From: CAYNND01 sp964528735
Lineage (GTDB): Bacteria > Patescibacteriota > Minisyncoccia > Phycocordibacterales > UBA2100
Reading direction: 5' to 3'
NCBI GenBank assembly: GCA_964528735.1
Contig: CAZGUV010000005.1
Location: 1 to 58,546, forward strand
Length of the DNA: 58,546 nt
Shown: positions 8,244 through 16,959 of the stretch, piece by piece
Layout of the letters: each line of letters opens with the position of its first letter
Numbering within the stretch: position 1 is the stretch's first letter
Notes under the pieces: generated by a model
Told to the model about the DNA's origin: nothing
What the model saw: the letters and a program-made list of their open reading frames with translations, nothing else
The model's database searches: none
Made by a program: the position numbers and the translations under genes

Positions 8244-8370
8244 CGCCCTCGGTACCTCACCACGGAAAAAACCGCGACGCGATGGGGGGTATCGTAGCAA
8301 ATCAGAGCGCCCAGTCAAGCCGTACAAGACTGTGGATAGGTGGATGCTTTTTTTACCGGTTTAGAGGTGG

Positions 8371-8376
8371 TATAAC
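8371..8376 (+). promoter_or_regulatory. -10 element of the SulP gene
   Basis: TATAAC ends 5 nt before the ATG at 8382, with a T-rich block about 16 nt further upstream. The spacing implies a leaderless transcript. Confidence 0.5.
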
Positions 8377-8381
8377 ACACT

Positions 8382-10094
8382 ATGGAACAGCAAGTACGCG
8401 ATTTCTTCGAATCTGGACTCTCCCTCTTGAAACCATCCCTTGCTCCTCGAGTTTCTGAATACTCATGGAGTGTCTTTAAAAAAGACCTGGTCGCAGGACT
8501 GACCGTGGCAGCGATTCTTATCCCAAACGCACTTGGGTATGCCATACTTGCCGGACTTCCTCCTGTAATGGGGCTCTATGCTGCGATACCTGCAATAATG
8601 TGCGCAGCGCTATGGGGCAGTTCTTCTCATGTTATTACGGGTCCAGTAGGTATCGTCTCCTTACTTGCCGCAGCGTCCCTCTCCGCATACGCCACACCAC
8701 TAACGCCTGAGTACATTACGCTCGCAATCGTACTCGCATTTCTTGCTGGACTCATCCAATTGAGTCTTGGCCTATTTCGACTTGGTATTCTTGCGCGCCT
8801 CATCCCCCACTCGGCACTTGTTGGATTTACTAATGCTGCCGCACTTATTATTGCAATTACCCAACTCCCTGCCCTCCTCGGACTTACCCAAATCACACAA
8901 TCGGGCATACTCGCACTCGGTGACATACTGGTTCATATATCTGAAATACATGTGCTGAGTATGACGCTCGGGATGACGACCATCGTAACTATTCTTGCAT
9001 GCAAGTACTGGCTACCGGTAGTGCCCGGATCACTCATTGCACTTGTCGCAGGGTTGATTCTCGGTATTACTGCTGACCTTGAAGCGCTTGGGGTTACACC
9101 TATCGGCTACATCCCTTCGGGAATTCCTCAGTTCACTTTTGCTGCATTTTCAATACCGGTTATGTATCTCCTTTTCAAACAAGCACTCCTTATTGCACTT
9201 GTTGGTTTTGTAGAAACGTATTCAATCGCACAAAGCATCGCAAAAAAAACTGGTGAACGCATACACGCGGACCGAGAATTGGTGGGTCAAGGTATGGCTA
9301 ATATGAGCGCTGGATTGCTTGGAGGATTTCCTGTGTCTGGCTCATTTTCCGGCAGTGCTTTGAATGTGAAAAATGGTGCACAAACAAATATCGCAGGACT
9401 TGTCGCGAGTGCAGGGCTTTTTAGTGCTGTGCTCATGATGAGTCCATTTCTTGCACATATGCCTCGAGCAATACTTGCGGGTGTTGTTATTGCAGCTGTG
9501 CTACAACTCATCGACATCAAGGCAATCAGAGAGCTGCTCGCAATCTCTCGAACTGACGGAGTGCTTGCATGCGTCACGGGCATTGCCGCACTCATCTTGC
9601 GTCCTGATGATGCGTTATTGATTGGCATTACACTCGGCATTGCACTGTTTGTACTCAGAAGTATGCGCTTGCGTATGCATGAGGTCGGATATCACAAGGT
9701 GCATGGTTCACTCTGGACTCGAGAAAGTGCTGCGACTGCTGATTTGGAATTATTCCCTCACGTACTCATGGTGCGTTTTGACACATCACTCATTTTTGCA
9801 AATGCAGATACTCTTGTACAAACCGTAGATACACTTATTCGTTTCCGATTGGAAGAATTTGACACCCCGCTACGAGCACTTGTGCTCAACGGCGCAGGAC
9901 TTAACTACCTTGATGCATCAGGTATTGATGCATTGCGTGAATTGCATGCACACGTAAAAGACCAAGGCATTGAGATACGGTACATGCTTATAAAGGATTC
10001 GGTGTACGCACTCATGCAGAAGGCGCATATATTAGATGAAAGTATGTATATCCATGGCCCTCATGAGTTGTCTGCATGGGCGCGTACCATATAG
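8382..10094 (+). CDS. SulP-family anion transporter with C-terminal STAS domain
   Basis: Protein of 570 residues. The N-terminal two thirds are polytopic and carry the SulP signature region: LIPNALGYAILAGLPPVMGL (about residues 46-65) and GSSSHVITGPVGIVS. The last 110 residues form a STAS domain with VLNGAGLNYLDASGIDAL, the segment corresponding to the anti-sigma-factor-antagonist-like loop. Family members move sulfate, bicarbonate or other inorganic anions, often with Na+ or H+. The substrate cannot be read from sequence and no carbonic anhydrase or sulfate-assimilation gene is nearby. It is a single gene on the plus strand inserted between fusA and tuf, which face the other way. Confidence 0.93.
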   Translation: MEQQVRDFFESGLSLLKPSLAPRVSEYSWSVFKKDLVAGLTVAAILIPNALGYAILAGLPPVMGLYAAIPAIMCAALWGSSSHVITGPVGIVSLLAAASLSAYATPLTPEYITLAIVLAFLAGLIQLSLGLFRLGILARLIPHSALVGFTNAAALIIAITQLPALLGLTQITQSGILALGDILVHISEIHVLSMTLGMTTIVTILACKYWLPVVPGSLIALVAGLILGITADLEALGVTPIGYIPSGIPQFTFAAFSIPVMYLLFKQALLIALVGFVETYSIAQSIAKKTGERIHADRELVGQGMANMSAGLLGGFPVSGSFSGSALNVKNGAQTNIAGLVASAGLFSAVLMMSPFLAHMPRAILAGVVIAAVLQLIDIKAIRELLAISRTDGVLACVTGIAALILRPDDALLIGITLGIALFVLRSMRLRMHEVGYHKVHGSLWTRESAATADLELFPHVLMVRFDTSLIFANADTLVQTVDTLIRFRLEEFDTPLRALVLNGAGLNYLDASGIDALRELHAHVKDQGIEIRYMLIKDSVYALMQKAHILDESMYIHGPHELSAWARTI

Positions 10095-10099
10095 CTAGA

Positions 10100-10127
10100 T
10101 TGCACTCATTGTACTACACGCTACAAT
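10100..10127 (+). promoter_or_regulatory. Sigma70-like promoter with leaderless spacing
   Basis: TTGCAC (10100-10105), 16-nt spacer, TACAAT (10122-10127), then 6 nt to the ATG at 10134. One of the clearest complete promoters of the leaderless type in this window. Confidence 0.65.
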
Positions 10128-10133
10128 GCGTGT

Positions 10134-10454
10134 ATGACTTTGCAGAAACCACTCACCGGAGTAGAGAAGGCACGTAAAAAGCGACAACAACTAAGCAAAC
10201 TCATGCAAGCAATGTCGTACAACCCTGCTAGCGTTCAAATCTTCTTAAATAATCCACGAAACCACGACATGCTCACCCATGAAGAGATAGCTACTTTTAT
10301 GATGCAGAAGCGCCAGCACGAGACGCTCGCGGCAAGTCTTGGTGCATTTAAAAATCTCTCGACTGATACGAAGACTGATTTGATCCGGAAGGGTTACAAA
10401 GGGGATGTAAAGAAAAACGAGCACGCATTCGGTGCTGACGCTGAAGATTACTGA
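10134..10454 (+). CDS. Small hypothetical protein, basic N-terminus
   Basis: Protein of 106 residues, soluble, Lys/Gln-rich at the N-terminus (GVEKARKKRQQLSKLMQAM), mostly helical by composition, and acidic at the end (GADAEDY). No signal peptide or membrane segment and no motif I recognise. It has a well-formed promoter ending 6 nt before its ATG, which supports expression. Its 3' end overlaps by 7 nt the 3' end of a small membrane protein gene on the other strand. Confidence 0.75.
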   Translation: MTLQKPLTGVEKARKKRQQLSKLMQAMSYNPASVQIFLNNPRNHDMLTHEEIATFMMQKRQHETLAASLGAFKNLSTDTKTDLIRKGYKGDVKKNEHAFGADAEDY

Positions 10455-10654
10455 AGTAATTCTTCGTACGAACTTGTGTATGAGCCAATAAATGATGGTA
10501 TCGCGATTACCATAATAAGCAGAGGCACAACAAACGTAACTATTGTTACAACCACCATTGCAAGTATGTACTTACGTGTTTTTTCTGCAGAGACATACGC
10601 TGCGTCAATTTTTTGCTCAAGAATTTGTAATCGCTGCTGTAGTTGTGGGTCCAT
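10448..10654 (-). CDS. Small coiled-coil plus membrane-helix protein
   Basis: About 68 residues from the ATG at 10654 (MDPQLQQRLQILEQKID); the frame extends to 10684 but the extra residues fall in a terminator hairpin. An N-terminal amphipathic helix is followed by a basic EKTRKY and a long hydrophobic segment (about residues 31-56) ending in SFIGSYTSSYEELLQ. The pattern, a short coiled coil ahead of one membrane helix, suggests an oligomeric inner-membrane peptide. No function can be assigned. It is convergent with the preceding small gene. Confidence 0.6.
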   Translation of the reverse strand: MDPQLQQRLQILEQKIDAAYVSAEKTRKYILAMVVVTIVTFVVPLLIMVIAIPSFIGSYTSSYEELLQ

Positions 10655-10669
10655 GCAACGAGTATAGCA

Positions 10670-10702
10670 AAACCCCTCGCACAATACATGTGCGAGGGGT
10701 TT
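10670..10702 (-). terminator. Intrinsic terminator after the Kazal-domain protein
   Basis: Long stem AAACCCCTCGCACA/TGTGCGAGGGGTTT closing a short loop, just downstream of the 10715 stop on the minus strand and followed by TTTTG. Confidence 0.85.
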
Positions 10703-10714
10703 CTTGATTGGTAA

Positions 10715-12364
10715 TTATTGAGCAAACTGACGTATATTTCCGACAACCCACATGAATGCTTCGTACGGTGACGCGCCCTGGGTCGAATTAGGCATAGGAA
10801 CTATCGAACACCTGTTGGCACATTTCTCTTGCGCGTACTTTTGCCATACTGAGACTGGCTTACATGAACTATCAACTCCCATTGTTTCACTATAACCGTC
10901 ATAGCACTGGAAATATGCAGCGGTATACGAAGGCTCTGGTGCGGGAGCAATCATCGCTAGCGCCGCAGAAGATCCCTGGCCATTTGTCTGAATATCACAC
11001 CGATTCCCACGAACTGAAAACGTATTCACACCACACTTTGTTGCTGTACGTCCCTTTATAAAGAATGCTTTTGACTCAGCATGCGAGTGAGTTGCAGAAT
11101 CTTTTCCACTTCCATCATTTGGAGCAAGGAGTCGTGCGTGCAATTTGTAGAGACCTTGCTGTATATCATACCCAGGCTGAGAAAGTATTGGTGCTGAGTA
11201 CGACACAAGAGTTGTGCCGACGACTGAACGACTCGCTCCATCACCAGGGAATGCGTAATTTCTTCCTGCACCATCTGCTGATTCAAGTGTAGTCACCAGC
11301 GAAGAACCCTGCATCGCATTTTGCACCTTCACTGACCACGAAATGTAGTCTCCAATCATTTTGTCTGGTTGATTGTATGGGTCAATTGACACACCTATCG
11401 AAGTATCTTCAGAGCACTTAGGTGGCAACTCGCACCCATCAGAACCAACACCGCCCTTTATAACAACCCCTGACGTGCACCGTGGAATGTTGTATATTGG
11501 GCAGGACCGCGGCTTACATTCTCCCATTGATATGTATTGTGCACCTTCTGCATTGAGAGAGCACTTATTTCCATACGTCTTCCCTGTCTGGCATTCTTGA
11601 GGATAACTATCACTAGTGAATTTTGATGTTAAGCAATATTTTGGTTTACCGCACACTGGCGCATACTCCATGGTGCACGCAACAGGTATCTCCTTTTTCT
11701 TACAGTATGGTGCGCTATAACATCCATTTGATTGCTTTTCTCCATTCACCACTACCTCACCATCACCACAGCGCGGTGTCTGAAAGTCAGGACACGACAC
11801 TTCTCGATCTGTCTTACACTCGCCCTCATACATGAATTGCGCTCCTTCACTACTCAATCCACACTTGTTTCCGTAGGTCTTTCCATACGCACACTCTTTT
11901 GAATACCCATTGGTTGAGGTATTACCTCGTAAGCAGTACGCGGGCTTACCACATACAGGACGGTAGTCTGCAGTACATGCTACCGGATTTGATTTGCCGT
12001 TCTTACACACCTCAGCGATTTTTGCTCGTGTGAGTGTTCCAGCTATGCCGTACGCTGGCAACCCAGTCTTTTGCTGGAAATCAGTCAAATATTTTTGAGT
12101 GAGACGCCCAAAAAAGCCCGATACTATTTCCTCCTCATCAAGCTCAAAGTAGTCAACAAGAAATGTTTGTAGTTCTGAGACTTGCCCTGGTGGATTAGTG
12201 CTTGCATCGCGCATGCTCCGTCGAAGAGTCTGCGTAAGGTTTGGACAGTACAAACTACCTCCTCCGTTCTCTGGAGTATCGTCAGTTGGCGGAGCAATAA
12301 TCGCCAAAGAGGTCGCAGGAACTGCAAGAAATAATGCGAGAACCCCGATAATGAGTGATTTCAT
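10715..12364 (-). CDS. Secreted protein with peptidoglycan-binding-like and two Kazal-like domains
   Basis: About 549 residues from ATG 12364, which gives a clean signal peptide (MKSLIIGVLALFLAVPATSLA). Residues about 40-120 resemble the PG_binding_1 helical repeat (SELQTFLVDYF ... GFFGRLTQKYLTDFQQKTGL). Two Kazal-like modules follow, each with C-T-x-x-Y-x-PVCGKP, a KTYGNKC core and a closing GEC; they alternate with short CPxxxxPRC modules. The C-terminal 250 residues are Cys-containing and unrecognised. Kazal domains usually inhibit serine proteases, but the inserted loop between PVCGKP and KTYGNKC is long, so inhibition is uncertain. Two relatives sit at 35421-38518. Possibly a surface or wall-associated protein. 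Confidence 0.85.
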   Translation of the reverse strand: MKSLIIGVLALFLAVPATSLAIIAPPTDDTPENGGGSLYCPNLTQTLRRSMRDASTNPPGQVSELQTFLVDYFELDEEEIVSGFFGRLTQKYLTDFQQKTGLPAYGIAGTLTRAKIAEVCKNGKSNPVACTADYRPVCGKPAYCLRGNTSTNGYSKECAYGKTYGNKCGLSSEGAQFMYEGECKTDREVSCPDFQTPRCGDGEVVVNGEKQSNGCYSAPYCKKKEIPVACTMEYAPVCGKPKYCLTSKFTSDSYPQECQTGKTYGNKCSLNAEGAQYISMGECKPRSCPIYNIPRCTSGVVIKGGVGSDGCELPPKCSEDTSIGVSIDPYNQPDKMIGDYISWSVKVQNAMQGSSLVTTLESADGAGRNYAFPGDGASRSVVGTTLVSYSAPILSQPGYDIQQGLYKLHARLLAPNDGSGKDSATHSHAESKAFFIKGRTATKCGVNTFSVRGNRCDIQTNGQGSSAALAMIAPAPEPSYTAAYFQCYDGYSETMGVDSSCKPVSVWQKYAQEKCANRCSIVPMPNSTQGASPYEAFMWVVGNIRQFAQ

Positions 12365-12414
12365 AGTGTGATAACAAAAGGCTAATACTGTAAGTGTACC
12401 GCGCCCTCCAAAAA

Positions 12415-12440
12415 ACAAAACCCCCGAACGGGGGTTTTGT
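12415..12440 (-). terminator. Intrinsic terminator after fusA
   Basis: Stem ACAAAACCCCC/GGGGGTTTTGT, 11 bp with a GAAC loop, 17 nt past the fusA stop on the minus strand. Confidence 0.9.
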
Positions 12441-12456
12441 GGTAAGCCGTTACGCC

Positions 12457-14607
12457 TTACTTTTTGTTTGCGATGATGTCCGCCTCAACGTTCTTAGGAA
12501 CAACCGCGTAATGGCTGAATTCCATAGTTGAGTTTGCGCGTCCTTCAGTCATAGAGCGAAGCTGAGTGGTGTAACCAAACATCTCAGAAAGTGGGACTTT
12601 CGCGGTGATAACTTTCGCTTCACCTCTATCTCCCATACTTTCAACTTGTCCACGCTTACTGTTTACGTTGCCCATCACGTCACCCATGAACTTTTCTGGA
12701 GTAACCACTTCGAGCTTCATGACAGGCTCAAGAATAACCGCCTTTGCTTGCTTGACCGCATCTTGGAGCGCCATTGAACCCGCAATCTTAAACGCGATTT
12801 CAGATGAATCCACATCGTGGTATGAACCATCGTAGAGGTCAACAGAGAGGTCAACAAGTGGATACCCCGCAACAACACCTCGCTCAAGTGCCTCCTTGAT
12901 TCCCTTCTTAACCGCAGGGATGTACTCGTTCGGAATTGAACCACCCTTGATTGAGTTGATGAATTCGAAGTGGTCTTCTCGTGACACGTTGTTTGGAATC
13001 TTCGCGCCCTCTTCGAGAGGCTCCATCTTCTTGACTCGGATGCGCACGTGACCGTACTGACCACGACCTCCCGTCTGCTTGATGTACTTACACTCAACAT
13101 CAGCGGTGCCTTGGACCGTTTCTCGGTATGCCACCTGTGGCTTACCAAGCGTTGCATTTACGTTGAACTCTCGCTTCATGCGGTCGACGAGAATGTCGAG
13201 ATGAAGCTCACCCATTCCTGCAATAACAGTTTCTGAAGTTTCTGGATCTGATGATACGTGGAACGTTGGGTCTTCATCTGAGAGTCGTGAAAGTGCCATA
13301 CCCATTCGCTCTTGGTCACCCTTTGATTGTGGTTCGATACGCGCAGAAACCACCGGCTGCGGGAAGACGATAGACTCAAGAATGATTGGCTTTTCTTCTG
13401 TACAGAAGGTGTGAGAAGTCTTTGCCTCTTTAATACCCACTGCAGCAGCAATTTCTCCGGCGAGTACTTCTTCAACTTCTTCACGCTTATCTGCCTGAAG
13501 ACGCACAATACGTCCGAGGCGTTCACGCTTTCCTGTTGTCGCGTTATAGAGGTATGTTCCACTCTTGATTGAACCTGAGTACACACGGAAGAATGTAAGT
13601 TGACCTACGAATGGGTCTGCCTGGAGCTTGAACGCAAGTGCTGCAAACGGTGCATTGTCATCAGCTGGGCGAGTCTCTTCTGCTCCCGTGTCAGGGTTTG
13701 TTCCCTTTACTGGTGGCATATCACTTGGTGATGGAAGGTAATCGACAACGCCGTCGAGCACAAGCTGCACACCTCGGTTTTTGAGCGCTGAACCCGTGTA
13801 TACAGGGAACATTTTGTTCGCACACACTGCTTTTCGAATCATCGCTTTAAGCTCAGGGATTGTTGGCTCCTTTCCATCAAGATACGCCGCCATAACTGTA
13901 TCATCTGTCTCTACGACTCGCTCAACGAGCTCCGCGCGGTACTTCTCAACATCTGCCTTCATGTCTTCAGGGATGTCGTCGTGTGCCACAACTTCCTTGC
14001 CCATTTCTCCTTCAAAACTGTAGCGCTTACGAGTGAGTAGATCTACAACACCGTCAAATTTATCTTCAGCACCAATCGGGAGCTGCATGCGGACAGCCTT
14101 TTTTGAAAGTCTATCGAGAATTGATTGGTATGAGCGTTCAAATGAAGCGCCTGTTCTGTCGAGCTTGTTGATGAAACAGAGTCGTGGGACCTGTGCCTCT
14201 TCTGCATATCGCCAGTTTGTCTCTGACTGTGGCTCTACCCCAGCCACACCATCAAATACGGTGACCGCACCATCCAATACACGCATTGAGCGCTTCACTT
14301 CTACAGTGAAGTCAATGTGTCCTGGGGTGTCGATGATGTTGAACTGATGTCGCGCTTCGAGATCCTTACCATTTCCGGCATAGGTAGGAATCCATGAGCA
14401 TGAAACTGCAGCGGCAGTGATGGTGATACCTCGTTCTCGTTCCTGTTCCATCCAGTCAGTCACCGTTGCACCATCGTGCACTTCACCAATCTTATGTGAC
14501 ATTCCAGTGTAAAAGAGGATACGCTCGGTTGTTGTGGTCTTACCAGCATCAATGTGAGCGATGATTCCGAAGTTTCGGAGTCGAGCGAGTGGGTACGTAC
14601 GTGCCAT
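12457..14607 (-). CDS. fusA: Elongation factor G
   Basis: Protein of 716 residues, the translocase GTPase. G1 AHIDAGKTTTTERIL, ERGITI, G3 DTPGHIDF and G4 NKLDR are all present, followed by domain II, the domain IV segment with GGRGQYGHV and the GYPLVDLSV block, and domain V. Length and order match bacterial EF-G1. The ATG at 14607 is preceded by an AT-rich run containing TATATA about 5 nt upstream and no Shine-Dalgarno. A terminator from the preceding small membrane-protein genes lies about 25 nt upstream, so fusA is a separate unit even though it keeps the rpsL-rpsG-fusA-tuf order. Confidence 0.98.
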   Translation of the reverse strand: MARTYPLARLRNFGIIAHIDAGKTTTTERILFYTGMSHKIGEVHDGATVTDWMEQERERGITITAAAVSCSWIPTYAGNGKDLEARHQFNIIDTPGHIDFTVEVKRSMRVLDGAVTVFDGVAGVEPQSETNWRYAEEAQVPRLCFINKLDRTGASFERSYQSILDRLSKKAVRMQLPIGAEDKFDGVVDLLTRKRYSFEGEMGKEVVAHDDIPEDMKADVEKYRAELVERVVETDDTVMAAYLDGKEPTIPELKAMIRKAVCANKMFPVYTGSALKNRGVQLVLDGVVDYLPSPSDMPPVKGTNPDTGAEETRPADDNAPFAALAFKLQADPFVGQLTFFRVYSGSIKSGTYLYNATTGKRERLGRIVRLQADKREEVEEVLAGEIAAAVGIKEAKTSHTFCTEEKPIILESIVFPQPVVSARIEPQSKGDQERMGMALSRLSDEDPTFHVSSDPETSETVIAGMGELHLDILVDRMKREFNVNATLGKPQVAYRETVQGTADVECKYIKQTGGRGQYGHVRIRVKKMEPLEEGAKIPNNVSREDHFEFINSIKGGSIPNEYIPAVKKGIKEALERGVVAGYPLVDLSVDLYDGSYHDVDSSEIAFKIAGSMALQDAVKQAKAVILEPVMKLEVVTPEKFMGDVMGNVNSKRGQVESMGDRGEAKVITAKVPLSEMFGYTTQLRSMTEGRANSTMEFSHYAVVPKNVEADIIANKK

Positions 14608-14632
14608 ATAAATATATATACTTAAATAAAAA

Positions 14633-14647
14633 AGCGCCGGAAGCGCT
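14633..14647 (-). terminator. Intrinsic terminator between the small membrane-protein genes and fusA
   Basis: AGCGC/GCGCT stem with a 5-nt loop, followed on the minus strand by TTTTTTATTT. Short but with a strong U tract. Confidence 0.7.
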
Positions 14648-14688
14648 CAGGAAGCGTACTAGAAAAAGGCAAAATTGCAAGGTGAGGA

Positions 14689-15066
14689 CTATTCTATGGC
14701 CTCAAACAAATCACTTGTATCTGAAGCTGACTCAAGCAAGACTTTTGATGTAAATGGGAACAATTCTTCAAATGTAGGGGCGCTTCGTACATCAATACCC
14801 TTCGCAAGCAGACATACACTATAGAGTGTGCGAGCTTGCATGACCTTGTCAGGTGATATTTCATGAGCAAGAACTTGGGTAAATCTACCCCCAAAGAGGG
14901 CACGCTCGGCGTCGAGGTAGCAGCTTGTCCCGCTATTTGATTTGCCGAAAACTGCTGCGGCAGCGACAGAAAAACCAAGTAAGACTCCCAAACATGCAAG
15001 TGCAAACCACTTATTTCTCGCAATAGCGACCTCAAACGCTTTCATGTTGTCGTGAAGTATTTTCAT
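14689..15066 (-). CDS. Small single-pass membrane protein, tandem paralog 3
   Basis: Protein of 125 residues from ATG 15066, two bases after the stop of the preceding paralog. An N-terminal stretch ending FEVAIARNKW precedes one membrane helix (about residues 23-41), then an external domain with two Cys (CYLDAERA ... YSVCLLAKGIDVRSAPTFEELFP). The pattern RNK-helix-Cys-Cys-G-[IV]-P-x-[YF]-E-[ED] repeats in the two genes upstream, so the three arose by tandem duplication. The tail is acidic and unique. The function is unknown; two Cys at conserved spacing suggest a disulfide-held extracytoplasmic domain. Confidence 0.75.
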   Translation of the reverse strand: MKILHDNMKAFEVAIARNKWFALACLGVLLGFSVAAAAVFGKSNSGTSCYLDAERALFGGRFTQVLAHEISPDKVMQARTLYSVCLLAKGIDVRSAPTFEELFPFTSKVLLESASDTSDLFEAIE

Positions 15067-15068
15067 GA

Positions 15069-15431
15069 TTATTCCCAATCTCCCCACTCAGTATCGCTAT
15101 ATCCACCACCATACGCATCATCTGACTCAGTCGGGTATGGGAACATATCCTCAAAAAGTGGTATTGCCGTAGGCCGTACCCCTTGTACGAGTAGGCAGGT
15201 ATTGAACTGTGCCTTCGCTGCACGCCATGAGGTAACGTTGTATCCATTACTATGAATAACAGAGACCGCAATATCATGGCATTTCAACGCGCGCTCAGTA
15301 TAGATGGTTCGTGATGCTTGGTAATTCACATACGCAACTGCGACAAAGAGAAGCGCGACGCACGTGAGAGAGAACCATTTATTTCGTATAATTGCTTGTT
15401 CTACAGTACGAAAGTGCACGTGTGCTGACAT
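15069..15431 (-). CDS. Small single-pass membrane protein, tandem paralog 2
   Basis: Protein of 120 residues from ATG 15431, chosen because TACACT lies 6 nt upstream and because MSAHVHFRTVEQAIIRNK aligns with the start of paralog 1. One membrane helix (about residues 19-38) is followed by a region with Cys in ALKCHDIAV and NTCLLVQGVRP, then IPLFEDMFPYP and a Gly/Asp/Trp-rich acidic tail. It shares the family layout with its neighbours but the identity is low, which points to an old duplication or fast divergence. Unknown function. Confidence 0.75.
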   Translation of the reverse strand: MSAHVHFRTVEQAIIRNKWFSLTCVALLFVAVAYVNYQASRTIYTERALKCHDIAVSVIHSNGYNVTSWRAAKAQFNTCLLVQGVRPTAIPLFEDMFPYPTESDDAYGGGYSDTEWGDWE

Positions 15432-15482
15432 AAGCGTAGTGTACACCGAGGCAGTGCAACTCCTACACCGTGGTGTTGATAT

Positions 15483-15872
15483 CTATTCCTCTGATTCGTA
15501 TGAATCAAACTCTGTATCGTCGAAGAATGCTTCTGTATCAAATTCAAATGGTACGTATTCATAGTCTGCCGGACCAGCATTGTATATCTCTTCGTAGCTT
15601 GGCACCGACTGAACATCAATCCCCTGTTCAGCAACACATCGGTAATACCCACGTCTCACTGAGTAGAGATAGTCCATCGTCTCACCTTCTTCAGCCATTG
15701 ATGCGATGGCCATGTCAGTTGCACGAAGGCAGTAAGACATTTTGCCTGTATGGAGATTGTAGAGGTACATAGGCATTGCTACGATAAGTGCTGTTGCGGT
15801 GAGCGCAGTAACAATGAGCTTATTGCGGATAATAAACTGCTCAAACTGGTTTATATGTGAGTGTAGTGACAT
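15483..15872 (-). CDS. Small single-pass membrane protein, tandem paralog 1
   Basis: Protein of 129 residues from ATG 15872; TATGAT ends 6 nt upstream. N-terminal MSLHSHINQFEQFIIRNK, a membrane helix (about residues 20-40), then an outer domain with Cys in YCLRATDMA and YRCVAEQGIDVQ, the shared SVPSYEEIY motif, and a strongly acidic tail (DTEAFFDDTEFDSYESEE). First gene of the three-paralog set located between purA and fusA. I recognise no known family. The acidic tails differ among copies while the RNK-helix-Cys part is kept. Confidence 0.75.
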   Translation of the reverse strand: MSLHSHINQFEQFIIRNKLIVTALTATALIVAMPMYLYNLHTGKMSYCLRATDMAIASMAEEGETMDYLYSVRRGYYRCVAEQGIDVQSVPSYEEIYNAGPADYEYVPFEFDTEAFFDDTEFDSYESEE

Positions 15873-15923
15873 ATGAATATCATACGCCATGTTGCACACT
15901 CTGCTCTGTGACCTGTGGACAAG

Positions 15924-16937
15924 CTATATTCTATCTTTGTGTTTCGAAAAAAAGATATTTTTCCGAGCGACGCCGACGCGAACGAGCGCCTTTGTGACAT
16001 ACGCTACAAAGAGTTTCTCATTCTTGAATGTTTTCACTTTCCCTCCTTCAAGCACTGCCCAGCGTTTGACGGTAGTCAGAATATCGAGCTTATTTATCAC
16101 AATATGTGTTATACCATTGATACGCGCGGCACGGGTAAGCATATCGATGTTCATCCAATTGCACTGACGAGGGCGCCCCGTTGTTGCACCAAATTCCTCT
16201 CCTGCTTCACGTATCTTTTGGAATACAGAATCAGTCCCTTCAAATGGTTTACTCCCCACATACGTTTCGTAGGCCTTACATATACCCCATACAGATCGAA
16301 CTGCATTGGGTGGAAATCCGTTCAGAAGTGCCCCCGCAGTTATACAACTACTTGAGGTTACATACGGGTAATCACCCCAATCAATATCCAACCCAAACCC
16401 CTGCGCACCCTCACAGAGTATGACGGGTTTTTTCTTTGCACGATGGAACAGCTCGTACAAATCAATGCAATAGGGCGCAAGCTCCTTCACTGATTCTGCG
16501 CGTGTCCCGGTGCGGGCATACTTATCTCGATACGCAGGACCTATCCCTTGTTTGGTCGTGCCAATACTGCTTTCACGAACCTCTTCTTCAATATGTCGCG
16601 GGAGTACTACATGTGCATTCTTAGCCACAAACAGCTTTCCTCGTACACGAACACCACCAGATTCAAGCTCTCGTATTTCATGCATGAGTTTTTCTACATG
16701 TACAACACAACCTGAACCGATAATAGACGGGACGCCCCAGAAGACGCCGACGGGCACTTGATGAGTTACAAATTTTTTTCCTTTATGATATATCGTGTGC
16801 CCTGCATTTCCTCCACCGTTATAACGAAGTACATGCGTATATGAGTTTTTCTTAGCTAAGATATGGGAAACCTTACCCTTTCCACAATCTCCGTATTGGA
16901 GGTCAACGATGATATCGAGTGTCTGATGAGCTTTCAT
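15924..16937 (-). CDS. purA: Adenylosuccinate synthetase, compact form
   Basis: Protein of 337 residues, about 90 shorter than E. coli PurA and close in size to archaeal forms. It makes adenylosuccinate from IMP, Asp and GTP. Visible motifs: YGDCGKGK (canonical GDEGKGK; the Asp and Lys are kept, Glu is Cys), YNGGGNAGHT with the catalytic His, IGTTKQGIGPAY (the GTTxxGIGPAY block), CEGAQGFGLDIDWGDYPYVTSS, and TGRPRQCNW. It ends KHKDRI where most end near D-R. purB lies 22 nt upstream on the same strand, so the two-step IMP-to-AMP branch is encoded together. TATAGT 9 nt before the ATG may give an additional promoter. Confidence 0.95.
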   Translation of the reverse strand: MKAHQTLDIIVDLQYGDCGKGKVSHILAKKNSYTHVLRYNGGGNAGHTIYHKGKKFVTHQVPVGVFWGVPSIIGSGCVVHVEKLMHEIRELESGGVRVRGKLFVAKNAHVVLPRHIEEEVRESSIGTTKQGIGPAYRDKYARTGTRAESVKELAPYCIDLYELFHRAKKKPVILCEGAQGFGLDIDWGDYPYVTSSSCITAGALLNGFPPNAVRSVWGICKAYETYVGSKPFEGTDSVFQKIREAGEEFGATTGRPRQCNWMNIDMLTRAARINGITHIVINKLDILTTVKRWAVLEGGKVKTFKNEKLFVAYVTKALVRVGVARKNIFFSKHKDRI

Positions 16938-16959
16938 ATATTAGGTACTATACTAGTAA

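Noticed and set aside
12717..13157. Minus-strand alternate frame inside fusA
   Set aside because: Out-of-frame reading of EF-G, Ser/Arg-rich with no motif.
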